This document shows, piece after piece, positions 24,441 through 39,179 of a stretch of 64,000 nucleotides of DNA. Every line of letters begins with the position of its first letter. Within the stretch, counting starts at the first letter, position 1. The DNA is taken from positions 62,001-126,000 of the forward strand of contig NW_027476799.1 of NCBI RefSeq assembly GCF_051020955.1, in the 5' to 3' direction. The notes below the pieces were generated by a model. The model made no database searches. It saw only the letters and a list, made by a program, of their open reading frames with translations, and was not told where the DNA came from. The position numbers and the translations under genes were made by a program. The stretch comes from Megalopta genalis (taxonomy: Eukaryota > Arthropoda > Insecta > Hymenoptera > Halictidae).

Positions 24441-25770
24441 TAGCTTCAAATCCATGCGACACAAATGATTTAGCTTCAAATACTTGCGATAGAAGTGATA
24501 TAGCTTCAATGCTGGCGAAACAAACGAGTTAGCTTCAAAGCCATGCGACACAAATGATTTAGCTTCAAATCCATGCGAAACACATGATTTTGTTTCACAT
24601 CAATGCGAAGTAGAATGCTTAGCTTCACATACATGAGAAACAAATGATTTAGCTTCAGATAATTGCGATATAATTGATAAAGCTTCAAATGCAGGCGAAA
24701 CAAACGATTTAGCTTCAAAGCCATGCGACACAAATGATTTAGCTGGAAACTTGCGATATAATTGATACAGCATCAAATGCAGGCGAAACAAACAAGTTAG
24801 CTTCAAATCTGTGCGAAACACATGATTTAGCTTCCAATTCATGCGAAACACATGGTTTAGCTTCATATTCTTGCAAAACAAATGGTTTAGATTCAGATAC
24901 TTGTGATAAACATGATTTAGCTTCAAATGCAGTCGAAACAAACGAGTTAATTTCAAATCCATTCGAAACACATGATTTACCTTCAAATCCATGCGAAACA
25001 CATGATTTAGATACAAATCAATGCGAAGTAGTAGGCATAGCTTCATATCCATGCGAAACAAATGATTTACTTTCACATACTTGCGATATAAATGATATAG
25101 CTTCAAATGCAGGCGAAACAAACTCGTTAGCTTCAAATCCAAGCGAAACACACGATTTACCTTCAAATTAATGCGAAGTAGAAGGCTTATCCTCAAAAGC
25201 CATGCGACACAAATGATTCAGATTCAAATACTTGCGATATAATTGATATAGCTTCAAATGCAGGCGAAACAAACGAGTTAGTTTCAAATCGAAAGCGAAA
25301 CACATGGTTTAGCTACATATTCTTGCGAAACAAATGGTTTAGGTTCATATACTTGCGATATAAATGATATAGCTTCAAATGCAGGCGAAACAAACGAGTT
25401 AGCTTCAAATCCAAGCGAAACACATGGTTTAGTTTCAAATCAATAAGAAGCAGAAGGCTTAGCTTCATATCCATGCGAAACACATGATTTACCTTCAAAT
25501 TAATGCAAAGAGGATGGCTTATCTTCAAAGCCATGCGACACAAATGATTTAGTTTCAAATTCATGCGAAACACATGGTTTAGCTTCAAATCAAAGCGAAA
25601 CACATGATTTAGTTCCAAATCAATGCGAAGTAGAAGACTTATCCTCAAAGCCATGCGACACAAATGATTCTGCTTCAAATACTTGCTATATGATTGATTT
25701 AGCTTCAAATGCATGCGAAACAAACAACTTAGCTACAAATCCAAGCGAAACACATGATTTAGTTCCAAAT

Positions 25771-26190
25771 CAATGCGAAGTAGAAGGCTTAGCTTCAAAT
25801 CCAAGCGAAACACATGATTTACCTTCAAATTAATGCAAAGTGGAAGGCTTATCTTCAAAGCCATGCAACACAAATGATTTAGCTTCAAATACTTGCAATA
25901 AAATTGATATAGCATCAAATGCAGGCGAAACAAACGAGTTAGATTCAAATCCAAGCAAAACAGATGATTTAGTTTCAAATCAATGCGAAGTAGAAGGCTT
26001 AGCTTCAAATCCAAGCGAAACACATGATTTACCTTCAAATTAATGCAAAGTGGAAGGCTTATCTTCAAAGCCATGCAACACAAATGATTTAGCTTCAAAT
26101 ACTTGCAATAAAATTGATATAGCATCAAATGCAGGCGAAACAAACGAGTTAGATTCAAATCCAAGCAAAACAGATGATTTAGTTTCAAAT
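25771..26190 (+). repeat. 210-bp tandem duplication (seven monomers)
   Basis: 25,771-25,980 is repeated at 25,981-26,190, including the AATTAATGCAAAGTGG variant and the rare CTTGCAATAAAATTG monomer. The equivalent loci near 6,940, 14,290, 34,150 and 48,590 have a single copy, so this is a private recent event. Confidence 0.88.
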
Positions 26191-29100
26191 CAATGCGAAG
26201 TAGAAGGCTTAGCTTCAAATCCGTGCGACACAAATGATTTAGCTTCAAATACTTGCGATAGAAGTGATATAGCTTCAATGCAGGCGAAACAAACGAGTTA
26301 GCTTCAAAGCCATGCGACAGAAATGATTTAGCTTCAAATACTTGCGATATAATTGATACAGCATCAAATGCAGGCGAAAAAAACAAGTTAGCTTCAAATC
26401 CAAGCGAAACACATGATTTAGTGTCAAATCAATGCGAAGTAGAAGGCTTAGCTTCAAATACATGAGAAACAAATGATTTAGCTTCAGATACTTGCGATAC
26501 AAGAGACATAGCTTCAGATGCAGGCAAAACAAGCGAGTTATCTACAAATACATGCGAAACACATCATTTAGCTTCAAATCAATGCGAAGTAGAAGGCTTA
26601 GCTTATAAACCATGCGACACAAATGGTTTAGCTTCAAATATTTCTGATATACATGATTTAGCTTCAACTGCATGCGAAACAAACGAGCAAGATTCAACTC
26701 CAAGCGAAAATATGTTTTAGCCATAAATCAATGCGAAGTAGGAGGCTTGGCATCAAATCCAAGCGAAACACATGATTTATCATCAAATCAATGCGAAACA
26801 CATGATTTAGTTTCAAAACAATGCGAAGTAGATGGCTTAGCTTCAAATCCATGCGAAACAAATGATTTAGCTTCACATACTTGCGACTAAAATGATATAG
26901 CTTCAAATGCAGGCGAAACAAACGAGTTAGCTTCAAATCCAAGCGAAACACATGATTTACCTTCAAATGAATTCAAAGTAGAAGGCTTATCTTCAAAGCC
27001 ATGCGACGCAAATGATTTAGCTTCAAATACTTGCGATATAATTGGTATAGCTTCAAATGCAGGCGAAACAAACGAGGGAGCTTCAAGTCTATGCGAAACA
27101 CATGATTTAGCTTCAAATCCAAGCGAAACACATGGTTTAGTTTCATATTCTTGCAAAACAAATGGTTTAGCCTCATATACTTGTGATAAACTTGATTTAG
27201 CTTCAACTGCATGCGAAACAAACGAGTTAGCTTTAAAACCAAGCGAAACACATGATTTAGCTTCAAAGCAATGCGAAGTAGAAGGCTTAGCTTCATATCC
27301 ATGCGAATCAAATGACTTAGCTTCAAATACTTGCGATATAAGTGATATAGCTTCAAATGCAGGCGAAACAAACGAGTTAGCTTCAAATCCAAGCGAAACA
27401 CATGATTTACCTTCAAATTAATTTAAAGTAGAAGGCTTATATTCAAAGCCATGCGACACAAATGATTTAGCTTCAAATACTTGCGATATAAATGATATAA
27501 CTTCAAATGCAGGCAAAACAAACGAGTTAGCTTCAAATCCATGCGGAACACATGATTTAGCTGTAAATCAATGCTATGTAGAAGGTTTAGCTTCAAATCC
27601 ATGCAATACACAAGATTTAGCTTCAAATCAATGCGATGTATAAGGTTTAGCTTCAAATCGATGTGGAACGAATGATTGAGCTTCAAACACTTGGAATATA
27701 GGTGATACAGCTTCAAATGCAGGTGAAACAAACGAGTTAGCTACTAATGCATGCGAAACAAATGATTTACATTCAAATCAATGCGAAGTAGAAGGCTTAG
27801 GTTCATCCCCATGCGAAACGATTGATTTAGCTTCAAATACTTGTGATATACATGATTTAGCTTCAACTGCATGCGAAACAAACGAGTTATCTTCACATCT
27901 ATGCGAAACACATCATTTAGCTTCAAATCCAAGCGAAACACCTTATTTTGCTTCAAATCAGTGCGAAGTAGAAGACTCAGCTTCAAATCCATGCGAAACC
28001 AATGATTTAGATTGAAATACTTGCGATATAGTAGATCTAGCTCCATATCCATGCGAAACACGTGATTTAGCTGCAAATCAATGCGAAACACATGATTATG
28101 CTTCAAGACAATGCCACGTAGAAGGTTTAGCTTCACATCCATGCGACACAAATGATTTAGATTCTGATACTATCGAAATAAGTGATATAGCTTCAAATGC
28201 AGACGAAACAAACCAGTTAGCTTCAAATCCAAGCGAAATACATGATTTAGCTTCATATCAATGCGATGTAGACGCCTTAGCTTCAAATCCATGCGGAACA
28301 AATGATTTGGCTTCAAATTCTTGCTATATAAGTTATATAGATTCTACTGCAGGCGAAACAAACGAGATAGCTTCGAATCCATGCGAAACACATGATTTAC
28401 CTTCACATACTTGCGATATAAATAATATAGCTTGAAATGCAGGCAAAACAAACGAGTTAGCTTCAAAACCAAGCGAAACAAATGGTTTAGCTTCAAATCA
28501 AAGCGATGTAAAAGGCTTAGCTTCAAATTAATTGCGAAGTAGTAGACTTATCTTCAAATCCATGCGAAACAAATGGTTTAGCTTCAAATACTTGTGATAT
28601 ACATAATTTAGCTTTAACTGCATGCGAAACAAATGAGTTACTTTCAAATCAACGCGAAACACATGATTTAGCTTCATATCAATCGAAGTAGAAGGCTTAG
28701 CTTCAAATCCAAGCTAATAAAATGGTTTAGCTACAAGTACTTGTGATATACATTATTTAGCAACAACTGCAAGCGAAACAAACGAGTAAGCTTCACATCC
28801 ATGCGAAACACATGATTTAGCTGCAAATCAATGCGATGTAGTAGGATACCTTCAAATCCATGCGAATCAAATGATTTAGTCTCAAATACTTGTGATATGC
28901 ATAATAAAGCTTAAAATGCAGACGAAACAAACGCGTTAGCTTCGAATCCATGCGAAACGTATGATTTAGCTTCAGATCAGTTCGAAGTAGAAGGTTTAGC
29001 TTCAAATCCATGCGAAACAAATGATTGAGCTTCGAACACTTGGGATATAGGTGATATAGCATCAAATGCAGACGAAACAAACGAGTTAGCTTCAAAACCA

Positions 29101-32100
29101 AGCGAAACACATGATTCAGCATCTAGTCAATGCGATGTAGAAGCCTTAGCTTCAAATCCATGCAGAACAAATGATTTAGCTTCAAATACTTGCTATATAA
29201 GTGATATAGATTCTAATGCAGGCGAAACAAACGAGATAGCTTCAAATCCATGCGAAACACATTATTTAGCTGTAAATCAATGCTATGTAGAAGGTTTAGC
29301 TTCAAATCCATGCAATACACAAGATTTAGCTTCAAATCAATGCGATGTAGAAGCCCTAGCTTCAAATCCATGCGGAACAAATGATTTAGCTGCAAATACT
29401 TGCTATATAAGTGATAAAGATTATACGGCAGGCGAAACAAATGAGATAGCTTCACATCCATGCGAAACACATGACTTAGCTGTAAATCAATGCTATGTAG
29501 AAGGTTTAGCTTCAAATCCATGCAATACACAAGATTTAGCTTCAAATCAATGCGATGTATAAGGTTTAGCTTCAAATCCATGTGGAGCAAATGATTGAGC
29601 TTCAAACACTTGGAATATAGGTGATATAGCTTCAAATGCAGGTGAAACAAACGAGTTAGCTACTAATCCATGCGAAACAAATGATTTACCTTCAAATCAG
29701 TGCGAAGTAGAAGGCTCAGCTTCAAATCCATGCGAAACCAATGATTTAGATTAAAATACTTGCGATATAAGTGATATAGTGTCAACTGCAGGCGAAAGAA
29801 ACGAGTTAGCTCCAAAACCAAGCGAAACACATGATTCAGCATCTAATCAATGCGATGTAGAAGCCTTAGCTTCAAATCCATGCGGAACAAATGATTTGGC
29901 TTCAAATTCTTGCTATATGAGTGATATAGATTCTACTGCAGGCGAAACAAACGAGATAGCTTCGAATCCGTGCGAAACACATGATTTAGCTTCACATACT
30001 TGCGATATAAATAATATAGCTTGAAATGCAGGCAAAACAAACGAGTTAGCTTCAAATCTGTGCGAAACACATGATTTAGCTTCAAATTCATGCGGAACAC
30101 ATGGTTTAGCTTCATATTCTTGCGAAACAAATGGTTTAGTTTCAGATACTTGTGATAAACATGATTTAGCTTCAAATGCAAGCGAAACAAACGTGTTACC
30201 TACTAATCCATTTACCTTCAAATTAATGCAAAGTAGAAGGCTTATCGTCAAAGCCATGCGACACAAATGATTTAGCTTCAAATACTTGCGATCTAATTGA
30301 TATAGCTTCAAATGCAGGCGAAACAAACGAGTTAGCTTCAAATCCAAGCGAAACAAATGGTTTAGCTTCATATTCTTGCGAAACACATGGTTTAGATTCA
30401 TATACTTGCGATATAAATGATATAGCTTCAAATGAAGGCGAAACAAACGAGTTAGCTTCAAATCCAAGCGAAACACATGGTTTAGTTTCAAATCAATGCG
30501 AAGTAGAAGGCTTATCCTCAAAGCCATGCGACACAAATGATATAGCTTCAAATACTTGCGATATAATTGATAAAGCTGCAACTGCATACGAATCAAACGT
30601 GTTAGCTTCAAATCCAAGGGAAACACATGATTTTGCCGCAAATTCATGATTAACACATGGTTTAGCTTCATATTCTTGCGAAACAAGTGGTTTAGATGCA
30701 GATACTTGTGGTAAACATGATTTAGCTTCAACTGCATGCGATACAAACGAGTTAGTTTCAAATCCATGCGAAACACATGATTTAGCTTCAAATCAAAGCG
30801 ATGTAAAAGGCTTAGCTTCAAATTAATTGCGAAGTAGTAGACTTATCTTCAAATCCATGCGAAACAAATGGCTCAGCTTCAAATACTTGTGATATACATA
30901 ATTTAGCTTTAACTGCATGCGAAACAAATGAGTTACTTTCAAATCAACGCGAAACACATGATTTAGCTTCATAGCAATCGATGTAGAAGGCTTAGCTTCA
31001 AATCCAAGCGAATAAAATGGTTTAGCTACAAGTACTTGTGATATACATTATTTAGCAACAACTGCAAGCGAAACAAACGAGTAAGCTTCACATCCATGCG
31101 AAACACATGATTTAGCTGCAAATCAATGCGATGTAGTAGGTTTACCTTCAAATCCATGCGAATCAAATGATTTAGTCTCAAATACTTGTGATATGCATCA
31201 TATAGCTTCAAATGCAGACGAAACAAACGCGTTAGCTTCGAATCCATGCGAAACGCATGATTTAGCTTCAGATCAGTTCGAAGTAGAAGGTTTAGCTTCA
31301 AATCCATGCGAAACAAATGATTGAGCTTCAAACACTTGGGATATAGGTGATATAGTATCAAATGCAGACGAAACAAACGAGTTAGCTTCAAAACCAAGCG
31401 AAACACATGATTCAGCATCTAATCAATGCGATGTAGAAGCCTTAGCTTCAAATCCATGCGGAACAAATGATTTAGATTCAAATACTTGCTATATAAGTGA
31501 TATAGATTCTAATGCAGGCGAAACAAACGAGATAGCTTCAAATCCATGCGAAACACATTATTTAGCTGTAAATCAATGCTATGTAGAAGGTTTAGCTTCA
31601 AATCCATGCAATACACAAGATTTAGCTTCAAATCAATGCGATGTATAAGGTTTAGCTTCAAATCCATGTGGAACAAATGATTGAGCTTCAAACACTTGGA
31701 ATATAGGTGATATAGCTTCAAATGCAGGTGAAACAAACGAGTTAGCTACTAATCCATGCGAAACAAATGATTTACCTTCAAATCAATGCGAAGTAGAAGG
31801 CTTAGGTTCATCCCCATGCGAAACGATTGATTTAGCTTCACATACTTGTGATATACATGATTTAGCTTCAACTGCATGCGAAACAAACGAGTTATCTTCA
31901 AATCTATTCGAAACACATCATTTAGCTTCAAATCCATGCGAAACACATTATTGTGCTTCAAATCAGTGCGAAGTAGAAGGCTCAGCTTCAAATCCATGCG
32001 AAACCAATGATTTAGATTAAAATACTTGCGATATAAGTGATATAGTGTCAACTGCAGGCGAAACAAACGAGTTAGCTACAAATCCACGCAAAAAACATGA

Positions 32101-34313
32101 CTAACGTCAAATCAATGCGATATAGTAGATCTAGCTCCAAATCCATACGAAACACATGATTTAGCTGCAAATCAATGCGAAACACATGATTATGCTTCAA
32201 GACAATGCCACGTAGAAGGTTTAGCTTCACATCCATGCGACACAAATGATTTAGATTCTGATACTATCGAAATAAGTGATATAGCTTCAAATGCAGACGA
32301 AACAAACCAGTTAGCTTCAAATCCAAGCGAAATACATGATTTAGCTTCATACAAGGAGATGTAGAAGGTTTAGCTTCAAATCCAATCGAAACACATGATT
32401 TAGATTCAAATCAATGCGATGTAGAATGTTTAGCTTCAAATCCGTGCGAAACAAATGATTTAGCTTCAAACACTTGGGACATAAGTGATATATCTTCAAA
32501 TGCAGGCGAAACAAACGAGTTAGCTTCTAATCCTTGCGAAACACATGATTTAGTTTCAAATCACTGCGCATTTGATGTCATAGCTTCAAATTCATGCGAA
32601 ACAAACGATTTATCTTCAGATACTGGCGATGTAAGTGATATAGCATCAAATGCGGGCGTAAAGAACGAGTTATCTTCAAATCCATGCGATACACATTATT
32701 TAGGTTCATAACGAAAGATTTAGATTCAAATACTTGCGAATATAAGTGATATAGCTCCAAATGCAGGCGAAACAAACGAGTTAGCCTCAAATCCATGAGC
32801 AACACATGATTTATCTTCAAATCAATGCGAAGTAGAAGGCTTAGCTTCAAATACATGAGAAACAAATGATTTAGCATCAGATACTTGCGATACAAGAGAT
32901 ATAGTTTCAGATGCAGGCAAAACAAGCGAGTTATCTACAAATGCATGCGAAACACATCATTTAGCTTCAAATCAATGCGGAGTAGTAGGCTTAGCTTCTA
33001 AACCATGCGAAACAAATGATTTAGCTTCAAATACTTGCGATATAAATGAACTAGCTTCAAATGCAGGCAAAACAAACGAGTTAGCTTCAAATCCATGCGG
33101 AAGACATGATTTAGCTTCAAAACAATGCGAAACACATGGTTTAGCTTCATATTCTTGCGAAACAAATGGCTTTGCTTAATATTCTTGCGAAACAAAATGG
33201 TCATCTTTAAATACTTGTGATATACATGATTTAGGTTCAACTGTATCTGAAATAAACGTGTTAGCTTCAAATCCAAGCTAAGCAGATGATTTAGCTTCAA
33301 ATCAATGCGGAGTAGTAGGCTTAGCTTCTAAACCATGCGAAACAAATGATTTAGCTTCAAATACTTGCGATATAAATGAACTAGCTTCAAATGCAGGCGA
33401 AACAAACGAGTTAGTTTCAAATCCAAGCAAAACACATGGTTTAGTTTCAAATCAATGCGAAGTAGAAGGCTTAGCTTCACATACATGAGAAACAAATGAT
33501 TTAGCTTCAGATAATTGCGATATAATTGATAAAGCTTCAAATGCAGGCGAAACAAACGAGTTAGCTTGAAATCCAAGCGAAACACATGGTTTAGTTTAAA
33601 ATCAATGCGAAGTAGAAGGCTTATCCTCAAAGCCATGCGACACAAATCGTTTAGCTTCAAATACTTGCGATATAATTGATAAAGCTTCAAATGCAGGAAA
33701 AACAAACGAGTTAGCTTCAAATCCAAGCGAAACAGATGATTTAGTTTCAAATCAATGCGAAGTAGAAGGCTTAGCTTCAAATCCATGCGACACAAATGAT
33801 TTAGCTTCAAATACTTGCGATAGAAGTGATATAGCTTCAATGCAGGCGAAACAAACGAGTAAGCTTCAAAGCCATGCGACACAAATGATTTAGCTTCAAA
33901 TACTTGCGATATAATTGATACAGCATCAAATGCAGGCGAAACAAGCGAGTTAGCTTCAAATCCAAGCGAAACACATGATTTACCTTCAAACTAATGCGAA
34001 GTAGAAGGCTTAGCTTCACATACATGAGAAACAAATGATTTTGCTTCAGATAATTGCGATATAATTGATAAAGCTTCAAATGCATGCGAAACAAACAACT
34101 TAGCTACAAATCCAAGCGAAACACATGATTTAGTTCCAAATCAATGCAAAGTGGAAGGCTTATCTTCAAAGCCATGCAACACAAATGATTTAGCTTCAAA
34201 TACTTGCAATAAAATTGATATAGCATCAAATGCAGGCGAAACAAACGAGTTAGATTCAAATCCAAGCAAAACAGATGATTTAGTTTCAAATCAATGCGAA
34301 GTAGAAGGCTTAG

Positions 34314-36299
34314 CTTCAAATCCGTGCGACACAAATGATTTAGCTTCAAATACTTGCGATAGAAGTGATATAGCTTCAATGCAGGCGAAACAAACGAGTT
34401 AGCTTCAAAGCCATGCGACAGAAATGATTTAGCTTCAAATACTTGCGATATAATTGATACAGCATCAAATGCAGGCGAAAAAAGCGAGTTAGCTTCAAAT
34501 CCAAGCGAAACACATGATTTAGTGTCAAATCAATGCGAAGTAGAAGGCTTAGCTTCAAATCCATGCGAAACAAATGGTTTAGCTTCATATTCTTGCGAAA
34601 CAAATGGTTTAGCTTCAGATACCTGTGATAAACATGATTTACTTTCAACTGCATGCGAAACAATCGCGTCAGCTTCCAATCCAAAGGATACAAATGATTT
34701 CCCTTCAAATCAATGCGAAGTTGAAGGTTTAGCTTCAAATCAAAGCGAAATAGAAGGCGTAGCTTCAAACCAATGCGACACAATTGATTTAGCTTCAAAT
34801 ATTTTGCTATATAATTGATAAAGCTTCAAATGCAGGCGAAACAACGAGTTAGCTTCAAATCCAAGCGAAACGCATGATTTAGCTTTAGATCAGTTCGAAG
34901 TAGAAGGTTTAGCTTCAAATCCATGCGAAACAAATGATTGAGCTTCAAACACTTGGGATATAGGTGATATAGTATCAAATGCAGACGAAACAAACGAGTT
35001 AGCTTCAAATCCATGCGAAACAAATGGTTTAGCTTCATATTCTTGCGAAACAAATGGTTTAGCTTCAGATACCTGTGATAAACATGATTTACTTTCAACT
35101 GCATGCGAAACAATCGCGTCAGCTTCCAATCCAAAGGATACAAATGATTTCCCTTCAAATCAATGCGAAGTTGAAGGTGTAGCTTCAAATCAAAGCGAAA
35201 TAGAAGGCGTAGCTTCAAACCAATGCGACACAATTGATTTAGCTTCAAATATTTTGGTATATAATTGATAAAGCTTCAAATGCAGGCGAAACAACGAGTT
35301 AGCTTCAAATCCAAGCGAAACACATGATTTAGTTTCAAATCAATGCGAAGTAGAAGGCTTAGCTTCAAATCCGTGCGACACAAATGATTTAGCTTCAAAT
35401 ACTTGCGATAGAAGTGATATAGCTTCAAATTCATGCGAAACACATGGTTTAGCTTCTTGTTCTTGCGACACGAATGGTTTAGATTCTTATAATTGTGATA
35501 AACATGATTTAGCTTCAAATGCAGGCGAAACAAACGAGTTACCTTCAAATCCAAGCGAAACACATGATTTACCTTCAAATTAATGCAAAGTAGATGGCTT
35601 ATCTTCAAAGCCATGCGACACACATGATTTAGCTTCAAATACTTGCGATATAATTGATATAGCTTCAAATGCAGGCAAAACAAACGAGTTAGCTTCAAAT
35701 CTGTGCGAAACACATGATTTAGCTTCAAATTCATGCGAAACACATGGTTTAGCTTCATATTCTTGCGAAACAAATGGTTTAGATTCAGATACTTGTGATA
35801 AACATGATTTAGCTTCAAATGCAGGCGAAACAAACGAGTTAGTTTCAAATCCATGCGAAACCCCTTGATTTAGCTTCAAATCCATGCGAAACACATGATT
35901 TAGTTTCAAATCAATGCGAAACACATGGTTTAGCTTCATATTCTTGCGAAACAAATGGTTTAGATTCAGATACTTGTGATAAACATGATTTAGCTTCAAA
36001 TGCAGGCGAAACAAACGAGTTAGTTTCAAATCCACGTGAAACACAAGATTTACCTTCAAATCCATGCGAAACACATGTTTTAGTTACAAACCAATGCGAA
36101 GTAGTAGGCATAGCATCATATCCATGCGAAGCAAATGATTTAGTTTCACATACTTGCGATATAAATGATATAGCTTCAAATGCAGGCGAAACAAACGAGT
36201 TAGCTTCAAATCCAAGCGAAACACATGATTTACCTTCAAATTAATGCGAAGTAGAAGGCTTATCCTCAAAGCCATGCGACACAAATGATTCAGATTCAA
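34314..36299 (+). repeat. 2-kb block m-n-o, copy 3
   Basis: This is the part of the 11.4-kb block copy that corresponds to 14,455-16,440. It keeps the same internal 450-bp duplication and CCCC scar, and runs into the 630-bp units at 36,240. Confidence 0.87.
34550..35321 (+). repeat. Duplication at 450-bp spacing, third locus
   Basis: Same structure and diagnostic difference as at 14,691-15,462 and 20,421-21,192. Confidence 0.87.
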
Positions 36300-38129
36300 A
36301 TACTTGCGATATAATTGATATAGCTCCAAATGCAGGCGAAACAAACGAGTTAGCTTCAAATCCAAGCGAAACACATGGTTTAGCTTCATATTCTTGCGAA
36401 ACAAATGGTTTAGCTTCATATATTTGCGATATAAATGATGTAGCTTCAAATACATGCGAAACAAACGAGTTACTTTCAAATCCAAGCGAAACACATGATT
36501 TAGTTTCAAATCAATGCGAAGCAGAAGGCTTAGCTTCAAATCTGTGCGAAACACATGATTTAGCTTCAAATCCATGCGAACCACACGATTTAGTTTCAAA
36601 TCAATGTGAAGTAGAAGGCTTAGCTTCAAATCCATGCGAAACACATGATTTAGATTCAAATCAATGCGAAGCAGAAGGCTTAGCTTCAAATCCATGCGAA
36701 ACAAATGATTTAGTTTCACATACTTGCGATATAAATGATATAGCTTCAAATGCAGGCGAAACAAACGAGTTAGCTTCAAATCCAAGCGAAACACATGATT
36801 TAGTTACAAATCAATGCGAAGTAGAAGGTTTAGCTTCAAATCCAAGCGAAACACATGATTTACCTTCAAATTAATGCAAAGTGGAAGGCTTATCCTCAAA
36901 GCCATGCGACACAAATGATTCAGATTCAAATACTTGCGATATAATTGATATAGCTTCAAATGCAGGCGAAACAAACGAGTTAGCTTCAAATCCAAGCGAA
37001 ACACATGGTTTAGCTTCATATTCTTGCGAAACAAATGGTTTAGCTTCATATATTTGCGATATAAATGATGTAGCTTCAAATACATGCGAAACAAACGAGT
37101 TACTTTCAAATCCAAGCGAAACACATGATTTAGTTTCAAATCAATGCGAAGCAGAAGGCTTAGCTTCAAATCTGTGCGAAACACATGATTTAGCTTCAAA
37201 TCCATGCGAACCACACGATTTAGTTTCAAATCAATGTGAAGTAGAAGGCTTAGCTTCAAATCCATGCGAAACACATGATTTAGATTCAAATCAATGCGAA
37301 GCAGAAGGCTTAGCTTCAAATCCATGCGAAACAAATGATTTAGTTTCACATACTTGCGATATAAATGATATAGCTTCAAATGCAGGCGAAACAAACGAGT
37401 TAGCTTCAAATCCAAGCGAAACACATGATTTAGTTACAAATCAATGCGAAGTAGAAGGTTTAGCTTCAAATCCAAGCGAAACACATGATTTACCTTCAAA
37501 TTAATGCAAAGTGGAAGGCTTATCCTCAAAGCCATGCGACACAAATGATTCAGATTCAAATACTTGCGATATAATTGATATAGCTTCAAATGCAGGCGAA
37601 ACAAACGAGTTAGCTTCAAATCCAAGCGAAACACATGGTTTAGCTTCAAATTCTTGCGAAACAAATGGTTTAGCTTCATATATTTGCGATATAAATGATG
37701 TAGCTTCAAATACATGCGAAACAAACGAGTTACTTTCAAATCCAAGCGAAACACATGATTTAGTTTCAAATCAATGCGAAGCAGAAGGCTTAGCTTCAAA
37801 TCTGTGCGAAACACATGATTTAGCTTCAAATCCATGCGAACCACACGATTTAGTTTCAAATCAATGTGAAGTAGAAGGCTTAGCTTCAAATCCATGCGAA
37901 ACACATGATTTAGATTCAAATCAATGCGAAGCAGAAGGCTTAGCTTCAAATCCATGCGAAACAAATGATTTAGTTTCACATACTTGCGATATAAATGATA
38001 TAGCTTCAAATGCAGGCGAAACAAACGAGTTAGCTTCAAATTCAAGCGAAACAGATGATTTAGTTACAAATCAATGCGAAGTAGAAGGTTTAGCTTCAAA
38101 TCCATGCGAAACACATGATTTACCTTCAA
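36240..38129 (+). repeat. 630-bp higher-order repeat, three tandem copies
   Basis: Copies start at 36,240, 36,870 and 37,500. All three are full length (21 monomers). The third has private changes, such as AATTCAAGCGAAACAGATG near 38,040. The same private change appears near 40,350 in the 39.2-40.4 kb array, which links the two expansions. Confidence 0.9.
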
Positions 38130-39179
38130 ATTAATGCAAAGTGGAAGGCTTATCCTCAAAGCCATGCGACACAAATGATTTAGCTTCAAATACTTGCCAT
38201 ATAATTGATATAGCTTCAAATGCAGGCAAAACAAACGAGTTAGCTTCAAATCTGTGCGAAATACATGATTTAGCTTCAAATTCGTGCGAAACACATGGTT
38301 TAGCTTCGTATTCTTGCGAAACAAATGGTTTAGATTCAGATAATTGTGATAAACATGATTTAACTTCAAATGCAGGCGAAACAATCGAGTTACCTTCAAA
38401 TCCAAGCGAAACACATGATTTACCTTCAAATTAATGCAAAGTAGAAGCCTTAGCTTCAAAGCCATGCGACACAAATGATTTAGCTTCAAATACTTGCGAT
38501 ACAATTCATATAGCTTCAAATGCATGCGAAACAAACGAGTTTGCTTCAAATCCAAGCGAAACACATGATTTAGTTCCAAATCAATGCGAAGTAGAAGGCT
38601 TATCCTCAAAGCCATGCGACACAAATGATTTAGCTTCAAATACTTGCGATATAAGTGATATAGCTTCAAATGCAGGCGAAACAAACGAGTTAGCTTCAAA
38701 TCCAAGCGAAACACATGATTTACCTTCAAATCAATGCGATGCACATGGTTTAGCTTCATATTCTTGCGAAACAAGTGGTTTAGCTTCAGATACTTGTGAT
38801 AAACATGATTTAGCTTCAACTGCATGCGAAACAAACGCGTTAGTTTAAAATGCAAGAGAAACACATGATTTAGCTTCAAATCTATGCGAAGTAGAAGGCT
38901 TAGATTCAAAGCCATGCGACACAAATGATTTAGCTTCAAATACTTGCGATATAAATGATATAACTTCAAATGCAGGCAAAACAAACGAGTTAGTTTCAAA
39001 TCCATGCGGAACACATGATTTAGCTTCAAATCAATGCGATGCACATGGTTTAGCTTCATATTCTTGCGAAACAAGTGGTTTAGCTTCAGATACTTGTGAT
39101 AAACATGATTTAGCTTCAACTGCATGCGAAACAAACGCGTTAGTTTAAAATGCAAGAGAAACACATGATTTAGCTTCAA

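Larger units (their letters stand above)
21955..24462 (-). other. Longest open frame (835 codons), probably a by-product of the repeat
   Basis: On the minus strand the common monomer reads as a decapeptide of the DLKLNHVFRM type, and five monomers give a 50-residue pattern with LKL and a basic Leu/Phe/Tyr-rich half. The frame opens with a GTG in the other open minus frame (SHGFEANSFV), crosses a one-base deletion in the DNA near 24,420 and continues in the decapeptide frame. It stops where a GTTACA variant makes TAA. I see no signal peptide, domain or non-repeat end. Related frames elsewhere stop at different points. Expression cannot be excluded, but nothing supports a gene. Confidence 0.6.
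27050..38620 (+). repeat. 11.4-kb segmental block, copy 2
   Basis: This is the counterpart of 7,400-18,800. Few substitutions separate the copies: for example 7,989-8,000 and 27,638-27,649 are the same, whereas the first TTACCTTCA of the class-B stretch at about 8,120 is TTACATTCA near 27,770. The right end breaks up near 38,500-38,640, where monomers present at 18,570-18,750 and 18,850-19,160 are missing. Confidence 0.9.
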
